Assembly (NCBI RefSeq): GCF_014641495.1
Contig: NZ_BMHV01000005.1
Location: 124,794-188,793, forward strand
Reading direction: 5' to 3'
Origin: Terasakiella brassicae
Lineage (GTDB): Bacteria; Pseudomonadota; Alphaproteobacteria; Rhodospirillales; Terasakiellaceae
Length of the DNA stretch: 64,000 nt
Below the pieces are notes generated by a model. That model was not told where the DNA came from. It made no database searches and saw nothing but the letters and a program-made list of their open reading frames with translations. The position numbers and the translations under genes were made by a program. Positions 16,634 to 25,572 of this stretch are shown piece by piece (within the stretch, counting starts at the first letter, position 1; each line of letters opens with the position of its first letter).

Positions 16634-17693
16634 ACGCGTCTTCTTCAACCCATACCGGATTAGATGCCAGATAAGCCGAACTGTTCATCACCAGACTGAC
16701 CAGTTCGGGTTGGCGATTGGTCCCTGTTTTGCGAAAAACCTGTTTCAGATGACTGCGCACCGTATTCATGGATACGCCAACCTCAGCGGCAAAGGTTTCC
16801 AGTTTTTTACCGACAATAAGGGCTTGCAGCAAACGGGCTTCGGCTTCCGTTAAACCATAAAGACGCGCAAGAACGTTTGTCGGTGGTTCATTATGTCTTT
16901 CCGGGTCATTGATAAAAACCGCCACATTGCCATGATCCCGGCTGACATCTTCATCCGGCAGGGGGACAACCAACAGGGAAAAAGATCGTCGATAAGACGG
17001 GCGCGAGACCGTCATGGCACCGCCTTCACGTTGATCGCCATCCCCCAAATCAACCGCCGCATCGCCAATCAAGGCATGAAGATTTTTTGTTTCTGCAACT
17101 TTTGCCGTCCTGAAAATACCGGTTGGCCCGACATCAACCCCATCATTTTGGGCAAACAGGTCACTGGCGTTGTTATTCATAAAAACCACTTGCGCAGAAC
17201 GATCCACAATAACCACCCCCATTGGCAGTTGGTTCAGTGCCGCCGCGCCGAAATCACGTGTTGGTTCTTCTGAAAACTCATCCGAGCTAAACATTTCATT
17301 GTTGGCTTCGGGCACAAACGTTTCACCTTGCAAAACCTGTTCTAAGGCATGGCGCATTTCAGACTGGCTGAAGGACTTGAACATATAGCCTGCAACACCG
17401 CATTGTAAGGTCTTGTTGATGGCTTTGCGGCTTTCCGTTGCCGATATAATGACAATCGGCACTTCCGGGCGTTTGCTTTGCACGGCACGAATACCATCCA
17501 GCCCCGCCATACCGGGCATATTCAAATCTGCAATCACCAATGAAAAATCGATGTCCTGCGATAAAACCTGCAACAGATCGGGATAGCTTGTCGCTTGCAG
17601 GATATCAGCCCCTTGTTCAATTTCGCGCAAAACGCCCTTAACACCTTCCAGCACCAGCGGATGATCATCGGCAACGACAAAAGTAGTCTTCAT
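16623..17693 (-). CDS. response regulator: REC-PAS-LuxR-type HTH
   Basis: 356 residues. Receiver domain (about 1-125): acidic VVADDHP, phospho-acceptor Asp in VIADLNMPGM and the lysine in YMFKSFS. A PAS-like middle domain (about 150-260, LNQLPMGVVIVDRSAQVVFMN) may sense a ligand. The C-terminal GerE/LuxR helix-turn-helix is LARLYGLTEAEARLLQALIVGKKLETFAAEVGVSMNTVRSHLKQVFRKTG. It acts as a transcription factor activated by phosphorylation. GGGGAATAAGA precedes ATG 17693, 38 bases after the kinase gene, so the kinase is the likely partner. The palindromes before the nearby small-RNA genes are candidate targets. Confidence 0.93.
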   Translation of the reverse strand: MKTTFVVADDHPLVLEGVKGVLREIEQGADILQATSYPDLLQVLSQDIDFSLVIADLNMPGMAGLDGIRAVQSKRPEVPIVIISATESRKAINKTLQCGVAGYMFKSFSQSEMRHALEQVLQGETFVPEANNEMFSSDEFSEEPTRDFGAAALNQLPMGVVIVDRSAQVVFMNNNASDLFAQNDGVDVGPTGIFRTAKVAETKNLHALIGDAAVDLGDGDQREGGAMTVSRPSYRRSFSLLVVPLPDEDVSRDHGNVAVFINDPERHNEPPTNVLARLYGLTEAEARLLQALIVGKKLETFAAEVGVSMNTVRSHLKQVFRKTGTNRQPELVSLVMNSSAYLASNPVWVEEDAYDD

Positions 17694-17731
17694 TCTTATT
17701 CCCCGTTCATTTCTTTATCTTTTTTGGGTTT

Positions 17732-20700
17732 TCATTGTTCCGCCCCGTCATGGACAGGAAAAGTTCCGGCATGAACGGTTCGAATGATTTGACGTAGTTT
17801 AGCAGGTCGCAACGGTTTATGCAGTAGAATGAAACCACTTGATTTTGCCTCCTGAATTCGATCCGGCGCCGTATCCCCTGTTATAATCGCCGCCGGGATC
17901 TCTTGCCCCAATTGTTCATGAATTAAACGAATGGCCTGCGCCCCGGTCAAATCTTCCTGCAAACGATAATCTGCCAAAATCAAATTCGGTTTTTTTACTG
18001 ATTGTTCCACCCGCCTCAAGGCCTCTTGTGTCGAAGACGCCGCAATCACATCGTACTTCCAACCGGAAATCAGTTGCTCCATTCCCTCCAGAATGTCCGG
18101 TTCATCATCAATGACCAGAACCAACGGCACCTGATTGCCACTTAAGGCAACTTCAACCGGCTTTTCGTCCCCTGTATGGCTTTGAACTTCATCGCGTTCG
18201 ACTTCCAGACTAAATGTCGTTCCTTTGCCAAGAACCGATTTGACCTCAAGACGATGCCCCAACAAGGAAATAACCCGGTCCACAATAGCCAACCCCAGCC
18301 CCAACCCCCGACGACGATCCCGTGCAGGGTTTTCAAGCTGTTGAAATTCCACAAAAATATCCGTGATTTTATCTTGTGGAATCCCTACGCCGGTATCACT
18401 TACTTGAATTGCAACATTCTCACCACGGCGGCGCACCCCCAGCAAGACACCGCCTTCTCTGGTGTAACGCACCGCATTGGACATCAGGTTTGATAAGATA
18501 CGTTCCAGTAAAACCGGGTCACTATGAACGGCAAGGTCGGGACAAAATGATTTCAGAACCAGCCCTTTTTCCTGTGCCCGTCCATTATATTGCTTTAACA
18601 AGCGGTCAATTAAAGGGCGTAACATCACAGATGTTTTTTCCGCCTTCATCACACCGGCATCCAGTTTGGAGATATCCAAAAGCGCGTTTAACAATCCACG
18701 TAACGCTTCCAGACTGTCGGAAATATTATTAATGATTTTAAGGTCGGCGCGGGCATTTTCATTGTCGATCTTACTGCGGCGATCTTCCAATGCTGATAAA
18801 AACATACCGATTGCATGTAAAGGCTGGCGTAAATCATGGCTGGCGGCCGCCAAAAATTTCGATTTGGCTTTATTGGCATTTTCTGAATCCTGTCGGGCCT
18901 GCTCCAGACGGGTTTCCGTTTTAATGCGTTCGGTAATATCAATAACCAATGATACCGTACCACCATCCAGTGTCGGTGCTTCGCTGACCTGAAGGTAATG
19001 ACCGTTGGACAGGGCTTCCATAAAGACACCGCTGGGTTTTTTACGAAAGCGTTTGCGGCGTTCCCCGTACCCTTCATAGTCACGCACCCCGTGGCGTTCC
19101 TCCATCAAAAGGGCGAGTTCTTCAAAGGTGACACCGGGGCGAATGCGATCATTTAACGTTTTGTAATACTGATAATACTTTCGATTACATAAAACGAGAC
19201 GGTTTTCGTGGTCCCAAAGGGCGAAGGCCCCCGGCATAATTTCATTCGCTGCCATCAAACGGCTGCGGGCCTGTGTTTCTGCGGTGATATCGGCCCCGGT
19301 TCCCCGATATCCTTTAAACACACCGTCACTGTTAAAGATGGGTTTACCACTTACTTTTGTCTGACGCCAAACCCCATCCGGGCAACGAATGGAATAAGAA
19401 AAATCACGAAACCGTCGTCGGTTTTTCAGATCGTTGGCATGATGCAGCCATTTTTCGGGATCATCTTCTTCACTGCGCGCCAAAGCCGCAAACCCCATAG
19501 GGGTTGTTCCCAAAATATCATTGCGGGTAAAACCGGTAATGTCGAAAAAACGATCCGATATTAATGAATATTTCAAATCGGAGTCCGTTTCCCAAAGCCA
19601 GTCCGATGTTGCTTCGGCCACATCGCGAAAACGCGCTTCACTCAGCTTCATAATCTCTTCGCGTTGCTTGATTTCATCCACCAAATAACGCAAGGCATCG
19701 GCCATGTCCGAAATCTCATCTGCGCCGTCAATCTCGATCGCGCACTCCCCGCCTTCAGCATGAACGCGCATACTTTCTTTCAACATGTTCAACCGGGTAA
19801 GAATACGCCATACAAATATCGCACAAATAAATCCCAACACAACGACCGCGACTAACACAATATTCGTCAACAAAGCCGTTCGGCTATCGACCAAAAGCTG
19901 AAATTCATGGCTATTTTCTTCAATATCTTCGCGCATACGACGAATAAGGTCATTGACAGAGTAAACAAAGCGACTGGACAAACGTTCATTGACCGCAAGG
20001 ATACCGGAGATTTTCTGTAATTCTTCGCCCAGTTGGCCTTGCAGTTCAATCAATCCTTCCGTGCCCATCGCGACTTCGTACAACCGCGCCAGCAATTCGC
20101 GTTCCTGCGGGGTCGTAATTTCTTGTTCTAAAGGGGGCATGCGCTTAAATGCAATCAGCACATTTTCGCGTAATGTTTCAAACCGGACAGGTTCCGTGAC
20201 GCGTTGCATAAGTAACAATTGGTCCAGTAAATCACTGAAAACGGTAAACCATTTTTGGTTTGTTTCATTTTCCAGATCTTTTTTTGCCTGAAAAATATCC
20301 AATAGTTCCGTATAGCGTCGGTTTATTCGCACATTGATATCGATTCTATTTTGTATCAACAGATCAAGTCGCCCAAAATTGTTCAGCAACTGTTGGCGTG
20401 TCTGGTTAATCACTTCCAGAACATCATCATCAACCTGATAGTCTCGCAACGACTCAATAATTTCCTGAAGCCAGCGCACACGATCTGCGATGCGAAACGA
20501 AATTGTTTCGCGTTGGGCTTGGGAACTGACCCGGACAAGCATGGGCGCGCTTGCAACGATTGCCTCACTCTGTTGTCCCAACTGATAGGCCTGCGTCATG
20601 GCAGGAACGCGGGACAAAACAACTTGCTTGATACCTGAATTGATTTTTTGAATAGAAAATATGCCGACACCGGCTGCAATAACCGTAAACAGGACGGCGA

Positions 20701-20752
20701 GCGTAAAACTCGTTATCAATTGAGCAAAAACACCGAAACGAAACCTGCCCAT
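17732..20752 (-). CDS. membrane hybrid histidine kinase (sensor, HAMP, PAS-PAS, HisKA, HATPase, REC)
   Basis: About 1006 residues. An N-terminal membrane helix and a second near residue 305 enclose a long, largely helical periplasmic sensor. A HAMP-like linker (about 325-370), two PAS domains (about 375-490, EATSDWLWETDSDLKY; and about 495-615, MPGAFALWDHENRLVLCN), HisKA with AAASHDLRQPLHAIGMFL (phospho-His), HATPase_c (DPVLLERILSNLMSNAVRY, DTGVGIP, GLGLGLAIV) and a C-terminal receiver (VIDDEPDILEGM, LILADYRL) follow. ATG 20752 is preferred: an open frame runs upstream to GTG 20878, but that lies inside a small-RNA terminator. The signal sensed is unknown. The LuxR-type regulator downstream is the probable output. 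Confidence 0.9.
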   Translation of the reverse strand: MGRFRFGVFAQLITSFTLAVLFTVIAAGVGIFSIQKINSGIKQVVLSRVPAMTQAYQLGQQSEAIVASAPMLVRVSSQAQRETISFRIADRVRWLQEIIESLRDYQVDDDVLEVINQTRQQLLNNFGRLDLLIQNRIDINVRINRRYTELLDIFQAKKDLENETNQKWFTVFSDLLDQLLLMQRVTEPVRFETLRENVLIAFKRMPPLEQEITTPQERELLARLYEVAMGTEGLIELQGQLGEELQKISGILAVNERLSSRFVYSVNDLIRRMREDIEENSHEFQLLVDSRTALLTNIVLVAVVVLGFICAIFVWRILTRLNMLKESMRVHAEGGECAIEIDGADEISDMADALRYLVDEIKQREEIMKLSEARFRDVAEATSDWLWETDSDLKYSLISDRFFDITGFTRNDILGTTPMGFAALARSEEDDPEKWLHHANDLKNRRRFRDFSYSIRCPDGVWRQTKVSGKPIFNSDGVFKGYRGTGADITAETQARSRLMAANEIMPGAFALWDHENRLVLCNRKYYQYYKTLNDRIRPGVTFEELALLMEERHGVRDYEGYGERRKRFRKKPSGVFMEALSNGHYLQVSEAPTLDGGTVSLVIDITERIKTETRLEQARQDSENANKAKSKFLAAASHDLRQPLHAIGMFLSALEDRRSKIDNENARADLKIINNISDSLEALRGLLNALLDISKLDAGVMKAEKTSVMLRPLIDRLLKQYNGRAQEKGLVLKSFCPDLAVHSDPVLLERILSNLMSNAVRYTREGGVLLGVRRRGENVAIQVSDTGVGIPQDKITDIFVEFQQLENPARDRRRGLGLGLAIVDRVISLLGHRLEVKSVLGKGTTFSLEVERDEVQSHTGDEKPVEVALSGNQVPLVLVIDDEPDILEGMEQLISGWKYDVIAASSTQEALRRVEQSVKKPNLILADYRLQEDLTGAQAIRLIHEQLGQEIPAAIITGDTAPDRIQEAKSSGFILLHKPLRPAKLRQIIRTVHAGTFPVHDGAEQ

Positions 20753-20849
20753 GCGAAACACAAACCATCCAGTTAATAATTTTTGTTTCAACAGTTTAGG
20801 CTTTTTACAGAAAAGTTGAAACACTTTCCCGTATGCTGAAAGGATATAT

Positions 20850-20880
20850 AAAAAAAGGGTGATAAGAAAACTTATCACCC
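20850..20880 (-). terminator. rho-independent terminator of small RNA copy 1
   Basis: On the minus strand GGGTGATAAG, loop TTTT, CTTATCACCC, then seven T. The ten-base-pair stem is perfect. It lies about 100 bases before the kinase start, on the same strand. Confidence 0.9.
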
Positions 20881-20928
20881 CAAGTCCGCCGAGAAACTAC
20901 GTCGTACTCAGAACCCCAATATGGAGAA
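20850..20928 (-). ncRNA. candidate small RNA, copy 1
   Basis: About 79 nt predicted from a -10-like TATCAT (20940-20935, minus strand) to the terminator. The transcribed part is almost identical to copy 2 (one substitution and one loop-length change), whereas the sequence between the two genes differs. Predicted fold from the 5' end: CTCCA-TAT-TGGGG hairpin, CTGAG...CTCGG hairpin, an unpaired GCGGACTT, then the terminator. No convincing ORF. I do not recognise the family. Confidence 0.72.
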
Positions 20929-20964
20929 CTGTTTATGATAATGACGGATGCGAGTTTTCCTGCC

Positions 20965-20982
20965 TTCACCCATATGGGTGAA
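20965..20982 (-). promoter_or_regulatory. palindrome upstream of small RNA copy 1
   Basis: TTCACCCATATGGGTGAA is a perfect 18-base palindrome. It ends just upstream of the presumed -35 position, which has a poor hexamer (GCAGGA), a layout expected for an activator site. The same element stands at the same distance before copy 2. Confidence 0.65.
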
Positions 20983-21030
20983 TTAGAATAATTTTTATTT
21001 ATTTATTTGAATAAGTTCTGATCTATACCC

Positions 21031-21061
21031 AAAAAAAAGGGTGATAAGAAACTTATCACCC
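21031..21061 (-). terminator. rho-independent terminator of small RNA copy 2
   Basis: Minus strand: GGGTGATAAG, loop TTT, CTTATCACCC, then eight T. The ten-base stem is perfect and identical in the arms to the copy 1 terminator. Confidence 0.9.
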
Positions 21062-21109
21062 CAAGTCCGCCGAGAAACTACGTCGTACTCAGAACCCCAA
21101 TATGGAGAA
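21031..21109 (-). ncRNA. candidate small RNA, copy 2
   Basis: About 79 nt, transcribed from a good -10 (TATACT, 21121-21116 on the minus strand) to the terminator. The body matches copy 1 at nearly every base, with the same two internal hairpins and the same unpaired GCGGACTT. Twin near-identical small RNAs behind identical operators suggest dosage or redundancy, as known for RsmY/RsmZ, Qrr or AbcR pairs; those families do not match by sequence. Confidence 0.75.
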
Positions 21110-21143
21110 CTGCTTAGTATAATGACGGACACTATTCACCCTG

Positions 21144-21165
21144 CCTTCACCCAAATGGGTGAAGG
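21144..21165 (-). promoter_or_regulatory. palindrome upstream of small RNA copy 2
   Basis: The core TTCACCCAAATGGGTGAA has extended ten-base arms (CCTTCACCCA/TGGGTGAAGG) around AA. A further half-site TTCACCC starts at 21135, eleven bases from the half-site at 21146, that is one helical turn. The presumed -35 (GCAGGG) is non-consensus, which suggests activation. Confidence 0.65.
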
Positions 21166-21244
21166 TATTATCTTTTTTTGTGACAATGCCAAAAAACACT
21201 TTCCAAATCTGTATTTAACGGCAGGAAAACAACTTTAAAATTGT

Positions 21245-21272
21245 TTGCTACATTAGAATTTATCGTTAGAAT
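21245..21272 (+). promoter_or_regulatory. possible promoter of the RTX gene
   Basis: TTGCTA, a 16-base spacer and TAGAAT, about 38 bases before the ATG. It is only an approximate sigma-70 match. Confidence 0.35.
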
Positions 21273-21310
21273 ACCATGATCTGTTTCCATATATATAATT
21301 GAGGCATGTC

Positions 21311-23800
21311 ATGGTTTATGCACCATCACACGCAAGTGATCATTTTGAGTTTGTTGTCAATGCAGCACAAACAAACGACATCAAGCTTCCCGATACATTT
21401 ACCATTGGCAGTAACGGTTACCAGCAAGCTGGTAATGATTTGATCCTCACCAATCAAAATGGACAACACGGCCTCGTGCAGGATTATTTTATCCATCAAC
21501 CTGATGCACTTATTTCACAAACCGGTACTCTTGGTTTCCAAATGGTGCAAACCCTAAGCGGTCCCCTCGCCCCCGGGCAATATGCTCAGGTAACCGCCCC
21601 TGCCGGACTGAGTGAAAGTATCGGTCAGATTGAAACATTAGAAGGTTCCGTCAGTGCCGTACGTGCAGACGGCATAGCCATCACCTTAAAAGTTGGAGAT
21701 CCGGTTTTTCAAGGGGACGTCATACGAACCTCAGATAAGGCAAATGTCGGGATAACGTTTAAGGATGAAAGCGCATTTTCACTCGATGAAAATGGCGAAA
21801 TGATTCTTGACGAAATGGTTTATGATCCAGATAGCGGTGAAGGCAGCTTCAGCACCAGCCTTGTAAGCGGGGTTTTCTCCTTTGTTTCCGGCCAAATTGC
21901 AAAGACAAACCCCGATGCAATGACCCTTAACACCCCCGTGGCAACAATTGGTATCCGTGGTACACAAGGTGTCCTGCAACAAAATCGTGGCGGTGAATTA
22001 AAGGCTGCACTTTTGGAAGAACCCGGTGGTTTTATCGGCGAACTGATCCTGACAAACTCTGTTGGTTCCATTACCTTGAACCAGCCTAATCAATATTCCG
22101 CTGTTCTATCGTTTAATACAGCGCCGGGCCAATCCGTTACTCTCAATTTAGCACAAATCACCGGATCATTTGGCACAACCAGTATTCGCATACTGAATAA
22201 TACACGTCGCGCTGCCTCCCAACGTAAAGCCGACCAGAAAAAAGAAGAAGCAGAAGCTTTAGCAGCCGAGGCTGAAGCCCTTGAACAACAGGCTGCCGAA
22301 TTGGAAGGAGCCGAGGCTGAAGCCTTGCTCGCCCAAGCAGCTGCAATTGCCGCTGCCGCTGAAGCGGCTGCAACAGAAGCCGCACAGGCCGAAGCACAGT
22401 TGGAAAATATTATTGAAGCCGGTTTGGCATTTGAATCCGCTATCTCCGAAATACAACAAAGTCTGGAACAACTCACACAAGAACTTCAAAACATCTTTAC
22501 CAATACTAACGATGCGGGAGAGGACGAGACAGGCGTTTCCGATATCCTTAAAAACATCCAGACAAACGTTGCGAAACTAAGCACAACGATTGAACAGGTC
22601 GTTGCAAGCGAAATACAGGCACAAACTGAAATCGCACAACAAGAAATCGAAGAAAAAGTTAAAGATGCGATTAAAGACATTGATAATACAATCGGTGGCA
22701 GTAAAAGTAACGATTACATTGAAGGCAGTAGCCTTAACGATGGCATCGTGGGTCTCGCAGGGGATGATACGATATATGGCTATGACGGAAACGATGTCAT
22801 CAGTGGTGGTTCAGGACAAGACACCGTTTACGGCGGCGATGGCGACGACTTTATTCATGGTGACATTCCAACAGGAAATTCGTTTAAAGATATCCTGAGC
22901 TTCCTTGGAGATGATAGCGGGTATGACAATGATGTCATTGAAGGTGGCGCCGGAAATGATGCCATCTCCGGCGGTGGCGGTGATGACTGGATAAAAGGCG
23001 ATGGCGATAACGACACACTGGAAGGTGGCGATGGTAACGACACACTGGAAGGCGGAACAGGGAATGACACCCTCAAAGGCGATGCCGGAAACGATATCCT
23101 AAAAGGTGGTGAAGGCAATGACACGCTATTAGGCGGGACAGGTGACGACAGTTTATATGCCGGGGCTGGTAAAGATACACTTCTCGGCGAAGATGGGAAT
23201 GACACATTTTATGCCCATGACGATGCATCACAAAACACCTACTCCGGCGGTGCAGGTACAGATACCCTAAATCTAAAAGATGATGTTGATGTCGATACCA
23301 ATGTAACGTTGACGTTCCAAAGTGATTCCACCGGAGCAATTACTTACAAAGACGAAGGCCAAACCACTTTAGGAAATGACATATTTAACAGCGTGGAAAA
23401 TTTCATTCTGGACAACAAAACAAATACCGTTAATTTCGCCGACACTTTCTCCGCAGGAAGCAATGGCCCCACACTACAAGGCGGTTCGGGTCAGGATACA
23501 TTGAATATTCAAACCAGCACCTATGATTTTACCGCAACAGGTGCCCAGAACATTACAAACTTTGATATCCTCAATCTATCTTCGTCAACAAACACTGTTG
23601 ATATTAATAGTACATTTAGCTCTACCGGAATTTCCTACATCAATGGTAGCTCAACGAACACGTTGGACCTGAATAATGACTGGTCATATTACGGCAGTGC
23701 CAATGGATATACGAGCTATGTTTATATGGACAATCAACAAAATACGTTCAGCATTGCCGTCAATGACAGTATAAATGTGATAAACTCGGCTGGTGTTTAA
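21311..23800 (+). CDS. FecR-domain, coiled-coil and RTX-repeat protein, probably secreted
   Basis: 829 residues with no signal peptide. An N-terminal region (1-100) precedes a FecR-like domain (about 105-225, with [25 protein letters not shown] and [12 protein letters not shown]). An Ala/Glu/Gln-rich coiled coil follows (about 300-400), then glutamine-rich helix (to about 465), then Ca-binding RTX nonapeptides (about 475-640, [20 protein letters not shown]). A Ser/Thr/Asn-rich C-terminal part has a beta-helix look. Such proteins leave by type I secretion and act as adhesins or exoproteins; no type I secretion genes are in the window. ATG 21311 is chosen over TTG 21299 because GAGG lies six bases upstream. 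Confidence 0.85.
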   Translation: MVYAPSHASDHFEFVVNAAQTNDIKLPDTFTIGSNGYQQAGNDLILTNQNGQHGLVQDYFIHQPDALISQTGTLGFQMVQTLSGPLAPGQYAQVTAPAGLSESIGQIETLEGSVSAVRADGIAITLKVGDPVFQGDVIRTSDKANVGITFKDESAFSLDENGEMILDEMVYDPDSGEGSFSTSLVSGVFSFVSGQIAKTNPDAMTLNTPVATIGIRGTQGVLQQNRGGELKAALLEEPGGFIGELILTNSVGSITLNQPNQYSAVLSFNTAPGQSVTLNLAQITGSFGTTSIRILNNTRRAASQRKADQKKEEAEALAAEAEALEQQAAELEGAEAEALLAQAAAIAAAAEAAATEAAQAEAQLENIIEAGLAFESAISEIQQSLEQLTQELQNIFTNTNDAGEDETGVSDILKNIQTNVAKLSTTIEQVVASEIQAQTEIAQQEIEEKVKDAIKDIDNTIGGSKSNDYIEGSSLNDGIVGLAGDDTIYGYDGNDVISGGSGQDTVYGGDGDDFIHGDIPTGNSFKDILSFLGDDSGYDNDVIEGGAGNDAISGGGGDDWIKGDGDNDTLEGGDGNDTLEGGTGNDTLKGDAGNDILKGGEGNDTLLGGTGDDSLYAGAGKDTLLGEDGNDTFYAHDDASQNTYSGGAGTDTLNLKDDVDVDTNVTLTFQSDSTGAITYKDEGQTTLGNDIFNSVENFILDNKTNTVNFADTFSAGSNGPTLQGGSGQDTLNIQTSTYDFTATGAQNITNFDILNLSSSTNTVDINSTFSSTGISYINGSSTNTLDLNNDWSYYGSANGYTSYVYMDNQQNTFSIAVNDSINVINSAGV

Positions 23801-23802
23801 TT

Positions 23803-25413
23803 TTACCCGCGACCTTTCGCAACAAGACCAGCCAAAAATTTCTTAGCTGTGCCGGCTTTTAAAAATTCCAGTGCACACCCCAGCTCTTTGTCTTTCTTCT
23901 CGCCAATTTCAGGGCAACTTTCAACCGAAGTATTACCTAAGACACCTTCCTTGCTATGAAGGTCGTCTTCAATAAATTTCTTTGCGTTCAACACATTAGG
24001 TAAATCAGCTTCGCGCGGGGCGTGATATTTATCTTTTGCACCACCCTCTGTTGTGGTGTTTTCAACATTTTCGTCCTTATTATCATTTGCCGCAACTGGC
24101 ACTTCCGGCAAATCAAGGCGGATATCCGGGGCCACACCGACCTTCTGAATCGTGCGCCCTGACGGCAGATAATAAAGCGAAGTCGTCAGACGAACCGCAC
24201 CTTCACGCATCAACGGCATAATCGTTTGCACGGATCCTTTACCAAATGTGCGACGTCCCATCAGGATTGCCCGGTTATGGTCCTGTAAAGCACCTGAGAC
24301 GATTTCCGATGCTGAGGCAGACCCACCGTTGATCAAGACCACAAGCGGCACACCAGCGGCAACTTCCCCAACAGACGCACCAAAATTACGAACGTCTTCG
24401 GCCTTGCGTCCCCGGATCGACAACACATTACCTTTTTCCAGGAACATATCACTTAACGCCACGGCTTGCGTTAACAACCCGCCCGGGTTGTTGCGCAAAT
24501 CCAGAACAATCCCTTTGGGTTTTGCCCCCAATTCACGGCGCGCTTTTTCAAAGGCTTTTAAAACATCCGCTTCCATACGTTCTGAAAAAGAAACCACACG
24601 GATGTGTAAATATCCGTTGTAAAGGGCAGAACGCACCGCACGTACCTGAATAATGGCACGCACAACCGTCAAATCAAACGGGGCTGTATTTTCACGCTCA
24701 ATCGTGACAGTCACGGAACTTCCCGGTTTACCGCGCAAGGCGCGAACCGATTTTGTCATGGTCCATTCTTTGATGGAGGCGCCATCCACATGGGTGATAT
24801 GGTCACCCGCCTTGATCCCGGCCCGATCAGCAGGTGTATCTTCAATCGGGGAAACGATCTTCAGAAAACCATCGCCTTTTTGAACCTCAATACCCAAACC
24901 ACCGAATTCACCACTGGTATCGACCATCAGTTCCTGAAATTCCGCAGGGGTCATATAACCGGAATGCGGATCTAACTTTGCCAGCATTGCGTCAACGGCA
25001 ACCTCGACCACTTTTTCCGGCTTGGCCTTGCCGCGCGGTGTTCCATCATCCGTTTGGTTCAGCCAGTCGTCTTCATCCGCCTTTAATCCATCAATCGCGT
25101 AGGTGATCAAATCCTGATCCGATATCTGTTTTACATAATGACTGCGCACCACTTTAAAGGCATCAATAAACTGGTCAAATTGATCGTCACGTTTATCCGT
25201 CTCAACGGCCTTTTGCAAATAGACATCTTTAAAGCGGGCCAATTCAGCCATCGCGTCTTTTGGCAAACCGCGCGTTCCCGTCAATGAAGACATCCAGCGT
25301 TCCATTTGCGCCGTTTGCAAGGCGCAACCGCTGAGAGATGGCAAAAATACCGTTGCCACAGCCAAAGCCAGAACAATCATTAAAAGGGACGGAAGGCGGG
25401 GCCAAAAGTTCAT
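23803..25413 (-). CDS. ctpA: S41 C-terminal processing protease
   Basis: Periplasmic PDZ-protease of the Ctp/Tsp family, which trims or degrades envelope proteins. 536 residues. The N-terminus has a membrane segment ending in the lipobox-like LSGC (about residue 30), so it may be a lipoprotein. PDZ domain at about 160-250 (GGLGIEVQKGDGFLKIVSPIEDTPADRAGIKAGDHI). The S41 catalytic serine lies in LINGGSASASEIVSGALQDH and the lysine in GRRTFGKGSVQ. The C-terminal tail is charged. It converges with the RTX gene with a two-base gap. The numbered gene name reflects family, not proven orthology. Confidence 0.9.
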   Translation of the reverse strand: MNFWPRLPSLLMIVLALAVATVFLPSLSGCALQTAQMERWMSSLTGTRGLPKDAMAELARFKDVYLQKAVETDKRDDQFDQFIDAFKVVRSHYVKQISDQDLITYAIDGLKADEDDWLNQTDDGTPRGKAKPEKVVEVAVDAMLAKLDPHSGYMTPAEFQELMVDTSGEFGGLGIEVQKGDGFLKIVSPIEDTPADRAGIKAGDHITHVDGASIKEWTMTKSVRALRGKPGSSVTVTIERENTAPFDLTVVRAIIQVRAVRSALYNGYLHIRVVSFSERMEADVLKAFEKARRELGAKPKGIVLDLRNNPGGLLTQAVALSDMFLEKGNVLSIRGRKAEDVRNFGASVGEVAAGVPLVVLINGGSASASEIVSGALQDHNRAILMGRRTFGKGSVQTIMPLMREGAVRLTTSLYYLPSGRTIQKVGVAPDIRLDLPEVPVAANDNKDENVENTTTEGGAKDKYHAPREADLPNVLNAKKFIEDDLHSKEGVLGNTSVESCPEIGEKKDKELGCALEFLKAGTAKKFLAGLVAKGRG

Positions 25414-25508
25414 TTTCTTACACAGCTTCTTTTATTCAGTCTATAACGCAGATAACTTACAAATATGTGGGGTATCCTGCGTTGCAAAGCAAGATACGAC
25501 ATATAAGC

Positions 25509-25529
25509 ATTCCCGCCAAACGCGGGAAT
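25509..25529. repeat. short palindrome, possible terminator or REP
   Basis: ATTCCCGC, loop CAAAC, GCGGGAAT. It sits 45 bases past the stop of the DHH gene and upstream of the S41 gene on the minus strand. No T-run follows on the minus strand, so it may be an extragenic palindrome instead of a terminator. Confidence 0.45.
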
Positions 25530-25572
25530 ATTTATTATAATCGAAATTTTATTGCTGCATAATTAAAATGCA

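Larger units (their letters stand above)
20850..21165 (-). repeat. tandem duplication, two units about 181 bases apart
   Basis: Unit 1 is about 20850-20982 and unit 2 about 21031-21165. Conserved blocks are the palindrome with GGCAGG, CCGTCATTAT and the whole transcribed small-RNA body with its terminator. The stretches between the blocks have diverged, so conservation tracks function. The AT-rich spacer between units (20983-21030) holds nothing recognisable. Confidence 0.9.

Noticed and set aside
20753-20878. N-terminal extension of the kinase to GTG 20878
   Set aside because: The GTG lies within the terminator stem of small RNA copy 1. The first residues are just the translated stem and T-run.
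20850-21109. Small RNAs as CsrA/RsmA-titrating RNAs of the RsmY/RsmZ type
   Set aside because: Only a single GGA (in GGCGGACTT) is in the body; this class needs several exposed GGA motifs.
21041-21238. 65-codon plus-strand ORF over small RNA copy 2
   Set aside because: It is antisense to a well-supported small RNA and terminator, and the first copy does not have an equivalent ORF.
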